The notes under the pieces: generated by a model
The model's database searches: none
What the model was told of the DNA's origin: nothing
Seen by the model: the letters and a program-made list of their open reading frames with translations, nothing else
From: Taudactylus pleione
Taxonomy: Eukaryota; Chordata; Amphibia; Anura; Myobatrachidae
Length of the DNA stretch: 64,000 nucleotides
Direction: 5' to 3'
Assembly (NCBI GenBank): GCA_031769625.1
Contig: JAUIMM010000126.1
Coordinates: 9,864,501-9,928,500 of the forward strand
In this document: one piece after another, positions 58,725 through 64,000 of the stretch
Numbering within the stretch: the stretch's first letter is position 1
Layout of the letters: every line of letters starts with the position of its first letter
Translations under genes and position numbers: made by a program

Positions 58725-58752
58725 CCCGGGCAACGCCGGGTACTCCAGCTAG
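58725..58752 (+). terminator. Helitron 3' end hairpin and CTAG
   Basis: Five-base GC stem 58725-58729 / 58736-58740, then eight bases, then CTAG. In Helitrons this acts as a transposition terminator, not a transcription terminator. Confidence 0.85.
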
Positions 58753-58804
58753 TTGTATATATATTTTAAGGTTATGAAGCATGGCACTTTCAGCTTAATA
58801 TTAA

Positions 58805-58918
58805 ACACCAAAGTGTTTATTGAGCATCACGAAAATTAACAGGTTTCAGACAGCATACTGCCCTTTATCAAGCCACTGTGCTGCCTGAAATATTTCTGCT
58901 TTTACTGATGCTTAAGAA
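58805..58918 (-). repeat. Penelope-type terminal fragment, fold-back, with hammerhead-like motif
   Basis: Outer arms CCAAAGTGTTTATTGAGCATC / GATGCTTAAGAAACACTTTGG and inner TTTCAGACAGCA / TGCTGCCTGAAA. On the minus strand at 58872-58842: CTTGATAAA, GGCAG-TATG-CTGTC stem, then TGAAACC. Same layout as 13231. Confidence 0.55.
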
Positions 58919-58923
58919 ACACT

Positions 58924-59130
58924 TTGGGCCTGATTCAGAGTGCAATACCAATATTTTAGATTGTTTGTTTATGCGCATGTGCGAATGCAGCACTGCGCAC
59001 AAGCAGCAAATGCAATGTGATTACGGTTGTACTGAATAACCATTTGCAAAGTGAGTGCCATTTTGTGGAAATGCATAATTAGTCAGTGCAACATGAGAAC
59101 TCTCTGCATGTCAGGAGATCTGCAGTGTTT
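58924..59130. mobile_element. Left end of a CTGATTCAG-family MITE
   Basis: GGGCCTGATTCAGAGTGCAA, then TGCGCATGTGCGAATGCAG and TGCATAATTAGTC, as in the other family members. The right end was not found. Confidence 0.6.
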
Positions 59131-59654
59131 GTGGCTGGTCAGACTTGCCTTACATGTTGCGTGACTGCCTGTTGTGCATCAATAGCAGGGGCTGGCTGCC
59201 AAATTTTAGCCTGGGGGCAAAAACAAGCAAGTGACCCCGACTTTTCTACCAGCACATTGTGGAGCTTGACCCTGATAGGGTAACGCCATTTCCAGACGGT
59301 GTTAGTAGCCTATGGGCTACTATTCTTTTGGAGAGGGGTGCTCTGGATCCCTCTCTGTTGGCCCTTGAGAGCCACACGTACAGTGTGTGCCGAGGACCTG
59401 AACCAGAAATCAGTGTGATAGCATTACACTATCGCTCTGCTTCCAGCTCTACCCCAGGGCAGGCTCTTATCGGAGCCCATCTCCTGGCAAGAAGATTTTG
59501 GTAAATTTGCATGAAAATATTAATTAACACATTGCGAATTTGGACATAAAATATTTATCACATCTACATTAAAAATGTGGATTGTGATAAATAAATCACT
59601 TAGTAAGTGATCTACCATCCTTAGGTTCAGTTTTGTGGTGCTGAACTTAAAGAT

Positions 59655-59985
59655 TGGATGTGTATGGGGCAGGAGGGTAGATGTCTATGGGATAGGAAGT
59701 GTAGGGGGAAAGAAGGTAGATTTGTATTGGGGAGGAGGGTAAAAGTGTAGTGGAGAGGAAGGAGCATGTGTGGGGTGGAGGAAGGGGATTTGTAGGTGGG
59801 AGGTGGAAAATTTGTAAGGGAGGAGGGCGGATATGTAGTGAGGGAATAGATGTGGCAGGGAAGAGATAGGATTGATGGGAAAGGGGAGGTAAGAAGGGGA
59901 TAATAGTGGAGCAGGGAAAATGGGTGACACTGACAGAAGGATGGAGAGGAGAGTGGGTGGAGTTGGAAGATAAAGGGGCAGATGG
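59655..59985. repeat. Polypurine minisatellite
   Basis: Units of about 25-32 bases like GGGGAGGAGGGTAAATGTGTA. G/A on the plus strand; the opposite strand is a Ser/Pro-rich open frame of translated repeat. Confidence 0.85.
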
Positions 59986-60002
59986 GACAAGAGTAGTGGA
60001 TA

Positions 60003-60197
60003 GATCCTCCTCTGTATATGTACCCTTATGTCATCAGTTACTGTCCAACATCATTCCCTACCATTCACATAGATATAGAGGGCATATATAATCCTGTGGT
60101 GAGCGAAGTGAGCCCATGAGCAGATAAGCATGAAATGGCATCACTCCACATCACTTGCAGGTACAAGTACTGAAGGGGATCTATACACTACCATTGG
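60003..60197. mobile_element. MITE with TAGATCC...CTTCAGTA ends, copy 2
   Basis: TAGATCCTCCTCTGTATATGTACCC at the left and ACTGAAGGGGATCTATAC at the right, with GTGAGCGAAGTGAGCCCATGAG inside; shorter relative of 43558-43835. Confidence 0.65.
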
Positions 60198-60494
60198 AGA
60201 AAAGAGTGTCAAGGTGATTTGCAGGGGGGAGAGATGGAACAGTATTGAGACAGGAGCAGACAGGTAGTGGTGATGCAGGAAAGTGAAATGGCTGCAGTGT
60301 TAGGTTATGGGTAACAGGACAAAGTAAAGTCAATCATGTGCAAAAAAAATGGTGCAAAGGGGATTAAATATTAATCTTAAAACAAACTTTTGTCAAGCAT
60401 TAGAGGTGAAAAAAGCCTAACACATTGCTTCACTATAATTACTATGAAGAAAAGAGAAGCCTTGAAGTTTCTTTGTGGGTTTCAATGGGGACAC

Positions 60495-60543
60495 ACACAT
60501 ATCTATCTATCTATCTATAACTATATATATATATATATACACA

Positions 60544-60575
<32 letters not shown>
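60495..60575. repeat. ATCT/TA microsatellite
   Basis: CTATCTATCTATC followed by TATATA runs; a further (TA)n tract at 60830-60855. Confidence 0.92.
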
Positions 60576-60963
60576 ACTTTCTCAATTACCGGAACCCCAA
60601 AAAGCCCTATTCTGGAACAATAGCTACCTAATAAAACAAAACCCAAATCTATAGTTGCCCCCTACCCTGAGTTATGCCTTCCCAAAAATCCCCCAAAAGT
60701 GGTCCTAATTAAGAATATTAGAAAAAAGTGACAGTTGGAGATTTAGATTACTCCCAAATCTTAATTTTTTTATGTTTTTGCCCTGACATTTAGACTTGGG
60801 GTTTGCTTTATTTTTGTGTATGTATGTTTATATATATATATATATATATATAAATATAATGTATACATATATACTGTATATAAACAGGAAAAGGAAATGT
60901 GGGTGAATAGATAGGCCCCTAGGTGCAGTAATCAGGGGGTTAGGTGTGAGGCAATCAGGTGTA

Positions 60964-61260
60964 AGATGCAGGGACGTAGAGAGCCCTACCGGGCCCAGAT
61001 GAAGAGGTGGCGTTGCCTAATCATGGGAGGTGTGGCTATGCCCCCTTGAGCAAAAAAATTAAAAAGAACACTTTTGCAGCACTGCATAGCTGTGAGCCCC
61101 TCAGCCCAGCACATAGCCATGGGGGGTGAACAGTGTGATTGCTCCCCCCACAGGCATTGGAGACTGCTGTGGCTGCTTCCTTCTAGGAAGCCAGGGCCCA
61201 GGTAAATAATACCCACATTCCCCCCATCTTGGTGCCCCATGTAAGGTGTATATACATATA
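60964..61260. mobile_element. Fragment of non-autonomous element
   Basis: GCAGGGACGTAGAGAGCCC and GCCAGGGCCCAGG mark a repeat resembling the GGCGTAACTA/GGCGTATCTA group. Boundaries not defined. Confidence 0.35.
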
Positions 61261-61267
61261 TACACAC

Positions 61268-61570
61268 ACATAGTGTGCCGAACCCTGTGATTTGGTTTTG
61301 GATCTGCATCTCCTTGTGTTTTGGATCTGGATTTGGTTTTGCCAAATCCACCCATTGCGGATTTTGGTTTTGGATCTGTATTTTTAAACATTTTTAGTAT
61401 AAAATCTTCTAAAATCACATACTGTACAGTAATTTGTTTTGTTTTGTACCTACAGTATTACTAACCTCAATAACATTAATTTTCACTCATTTCCAGTCAA
61501 ATTTGACCACCTCACAGGTCACAATATTGTTTTCATCCGGTTTAGGTCCAAAATTTGTACCAAGCTAGCT
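61268..61570 (-). mobile_element. hAT 3' end (copy E1)
   Basis: Inverted match to 14820-15099: TTGTGTTTTGGATCTGGAT, AACCTCAATAACATTAATTTTC, CACCTCACAGGTCACAATATTG. No transposase C-terminus follows directly. Confidence 0.75.
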
Positions 61571-61586
61571 GGCTGACTAAGCTAAG

Positions 61587-61860
61587 CGGCAGCAGTGGGC
61601 AGCACAAACAGGTGGCAGTTCAACTTCCAACATGGCACATAAGGAAACAAATGTTTTCATTAATCAAGAGGCCTGAGGGAGTTGGAGTATGTATGTAGTT
61701 GAAGGCAGGGACAGGAAGCGGCAGCAGTGGGTGGCACAAACACATTTCAGTTCAACTTCCAACATGGCACATAAGGAAACATATGTTTTCATTAATCAAG
61801 ACGCCTGAGGGAGTTGGAGTATGTATGTATGTAGTTGAAGGCAGGGACAGGAAGGGTTGA
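61587..61860. repeat. Tandem duplication of about 131 bp, third partial copy at 62049
   Basis: Each unit has AGTTCAACTTCCAACATGGC, AAGGAAACA.ATGTTTTC and GGCCTGAGGGAGTTGGAGT; a third partial copy lies at 62057-62132 within hAT sequence. Confidence 0.85.
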
Positions 61861-61879
61861 TTGGTAGTAAATTGAATTA

Positions 61880-62800
61880 CATTTTTTTATTCAAAGCAAA
61901 TTTATGAGGGAGGAGCGAAGAGCATGGGTGAACAATTTGTCCCATGTTTTGCCCACAAAATTGAAGGGGCATGCAGGAGATGCTGTCTATGCCCAAAAAC
62001 ATTTATGGACTTTTTTGTCATTCAGAAGCCACATGTCAAAGACTGCAGCAGCTGTGGCAGTTCAACTTCCAACATGGCCCATCAGGAAACAAATGTTTTA
62101 ATTATTCAAGAGGCCTGAGGGAGTTGGAGTTTTTTGATTCTGAAACAAATTTATGAGGGGGGAGGGGAGGCATTTACAAAAAATATTTTACTCATTCACA
62201 TTAGTCCTTGTCCCAGAAGCTGCTGCTGCTGGGAGTGGATTTTCATCCCAAAAGGGGACCAGGAAGTAGTAGTGCTTTAAAAAACAATTGACTGTTAAAC
62301 AATTCTTTGCAGAGATTCCACTTCACTAGAAATGCAATTCCCAACATGTACAGAGACATTAAAAAACTTAATTAGTGGCCTCCAAAATGCTGTTGCTCCT
62401 ACTGTCCACTTAACCACAGATATGTGGATAAGCTGAACAGAGCAAACAGAAGATTTAAGATTTAAAGTTTAAGTCTTATGTTGTGTCTTTCTTGAGAGTG
62501 CTGGGAGTGGATTTTCATCCCAGAAGGGATGAAGACATTGTGTCTTTCTTCCCAATGGACACAGACCTGAAGAGATGCAAAGAGCTGTTGGTAAGCAAAT
62601 TGTCAGGTCAAGTGGCACGTGATGCAGTGGTGGCTTCTCCTTCAGTTTCTCCAGCAAGTGCATCTGCTGAGAGAAAACTAAACTTTCCCAAAAAAAAACT
62701 GGTGATGCAGACGAGTCAACACAGCCAGTTTTTTTGTCTTGTGCCCTGGCATGACAATGGGCTTTCCTTATCATGGGCAACAACTGTTTCATCCACTAGT
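61880..62800 (+). pseudogene. Rearranged hAT transposase fragments (copy E2)
   Basis: Three plus-strand pieces are out of order relative to copy B. 61950-62050 matches the region near 10090-10160 of copy B; 62219-62450 matches 9370-9760 (including HLTTDMW-like TCCACTTAACCACAGATATGTGG); 62510-62720 matches 10600-10760 (FFPMDTDLKRCKELL). The phrase GCTGGGAGTGGATTTTCATCCC is present twice (62237 and 62500). Not functional. Confidence 0.75.
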
Positions 62801-62802
62801 GC

Positions 62803-63260
62803 CTAATTTACACAAACAACATCCTCATCATCAACATCCTCATCATCAACATCCTCATCATCAATATTCTTATAAGCATCAGCTACACAAATATCCTGCT
62901 CATCCTGGTGCACTTCCACAGAAGCATCCTCAATTTCTATGTCAGCATGTTCACTTGTGCTTACATCATCATAAGATGCAGAACCACCAGCCATAATTCC
63001 TTGCCACGTCATGTGGTGAAACTGGCATATTGCCAATGTTATGTCTTTCTGCAGCTAACTTTCCCTTTGATGTTTTCTCCTATATCATTGTAAAAGATTG
63101 GTTCTTGATTTTAGATGCCCTGACTTAAGCCCTGTATGCCCATAGGCATCGGCTTTAGTAGATGATATAGATGGAGTAGTATTGTCATGACTGGTGGGAC
63201 TGGTAGCAGCTCTAGCACTAGTATGTGATTCCTGATCTCCTCTCAAGTCTCAACTGACCG
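62803..63260 (-). pseudogene. hAT transposase N-terminal fragment (copy F)
   Basis: Minus-strand leader: GGSASYDDVSTSEHADIEIED, ASVEVHQDEQDI, then a DDEDVDDEDV repeat and VVCVN, parallel to IEDVTVEVEHVEDI...DVVCLN in copy B (8790-8905). Upstream is a TSHDNTTPSISSTKADA-like segment near 63180. The protein breaks off at 62803, next to plus-strand hAT sequence. Confidence 0.8.
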
Positions 63261-63339
63261 TTCTCCATATCAACAAATATGTATGAAGTGGGGAACAGAA
63301 CACACGTCAATTTGTACCAAATTAAATATTACACTGCAG

Positions 63340-64000
63340 TATCAATGACCTACAGTGTAACAAGATTTTTTTATGAATTTTAAAAGAATAACACACTGTG
63401 CTGCCACTTACAATGGCACAAGATTAGTTATTTATGAATAAGAACCACTTACAGTGTCACAAGATTAATTATTTATGAATAAGAATAACACACTGTGCTA
63501 CAACTTACAGTGTCACAAGATTTTTTTATGAATAAGAAAAGAATAACACACTGCGCTGCCACTTTCAGTCACAAGATTAATTATTTAGGAATAAGAACCA
63601 CTTACAGTGTCACAAATTTATTATTTATGAATAAGAATAACACACTACGCTGTCACTTACAGTGTCACAAGATTAATTATTTATAAATAAGAATAACACA
63701 CTGTGATACCACTTATAGTGATGTCATTATGTTTTATATATAACTCATGTTATTTAGCCCTTTGTTGTGGTCTTGTAGTCGAAATGTACACTAATCATTT
63801 ATTTAAGATTGAGGAAAGAAGTGAAAAGTTGAATATTAGACTGTGTTATCACTTACAGTGTCAAAAGATGAATTATTTATGAATAATAACACACTGCGCT
63901 ACAGCTTACAGTGTCACAAGATTTATTATTTATCAATAAGAATAACACATTGTGCTACCACTTACAGTATCACAAGATGAATTATTTATGAATATGAATA
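63340..64000 (-). repeat. hAT copy F 5' array, about 63-bp unit, cut by window end
   Basis: About nine to ten units with CACTTACAGTGTCACAAGATTAATTATTTATGAATAAGAATAACACACTG-type sequence (anchors CACAAGAT at about 63356, 63417, 63455, 63514 and on). A non-repeat gap lies at about 63715-63840. It occupies the same place (upstream of the hAT leader) as the other arrays. Confidence 0.88.

Larger units (their letters stand above)
58021..58752 (+). mobile_element. Helitron, short, with 5' TC and 3' hairpin-CTAG
   Basis: Second head TCTACTATATAAAAGCG at 58021; part of the helicase gene at 58300-58707; 3' end with the hairpin CCCGG-GCAACG-CCGGG (58725-58740) and CTAG at 58749-58752, followed by T. 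This matches the Helitron pattern (5' TC, 3' hairpin, CTRR, insertion between A and T). Most of Rep and the helicase domains are missing. Confidence 0.88.

Overview
The window reads as transposon-dominated intergenic DNA from a vertebrate with a large, repeat-rich genome, most likely an anuran amphibian. The reasons are the mix of element types (large hAT transposons, Penelope-like elements with GIY-YIG domains, a tyrosine-recombinase retroelement, a Tc1 copy, a Helitron and many PIF/Harbinger-type MITEs), plus minisatellites and long AT-rich spacers. I found no convincing host gene, tRNA or rRNA. Species assignment is inference; another amphibian or a fish is possible.

Layout. 1-3010: 5' end of a hAT element on the minus strand, carrying a 160-bp tandem array. 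3011-7231: spacer with a minisatellite and MITEs. 7232-15099: a broken hAT on the plus strand, split by a truncated Penelope-like element (about 10810-13660), which itself holds a palindromic Tc1-type MITE. 15121-18660: a second, longer Penelope-like element (minus) between direct terminal repeats. 18930-20155: hAT 5' end (minus) with a perfect 42-bp hairpin. 20623-29105: MITEs, a gene-like fragment at 22345-22650, and a large minisatellite-bearing element at 24714-26563. 29870-31880: 2-kb pyrimidine-rich minisatellite. 33976-38507: remnant of a Ngaro/DIRS-type retrotransposon (gag, RT, tyrosine recombinase, all minus). 38845-46602: MITEs and a four-hairpin cluster. 47079-49702: a large fold-back unit holding two related MITEs. 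51660-53765: minisatellites split by a MITE. 55130-58920: hAT 5' end (minus), Tc1, Helitron, and a Penelope-end fragment. 61268-64000: rearranged hAT pieces in both orientations.

Two themes tie the window together. First, the hAT copies share a conserved 5' terminal block, but where an array is present between terminus and start codon, each lineage has a different tandem repeat (about 160, 115, 130 and 63 bp). Second, three Penelope-derived loci carry a CTTGAWAAA-stem-GAAA motif that looks like a decayed hammerhead-ribozyme core. Nothing here appears to be an intact autonomous element; every transposase or RT reading frame has stops, frameshifts or deletions.
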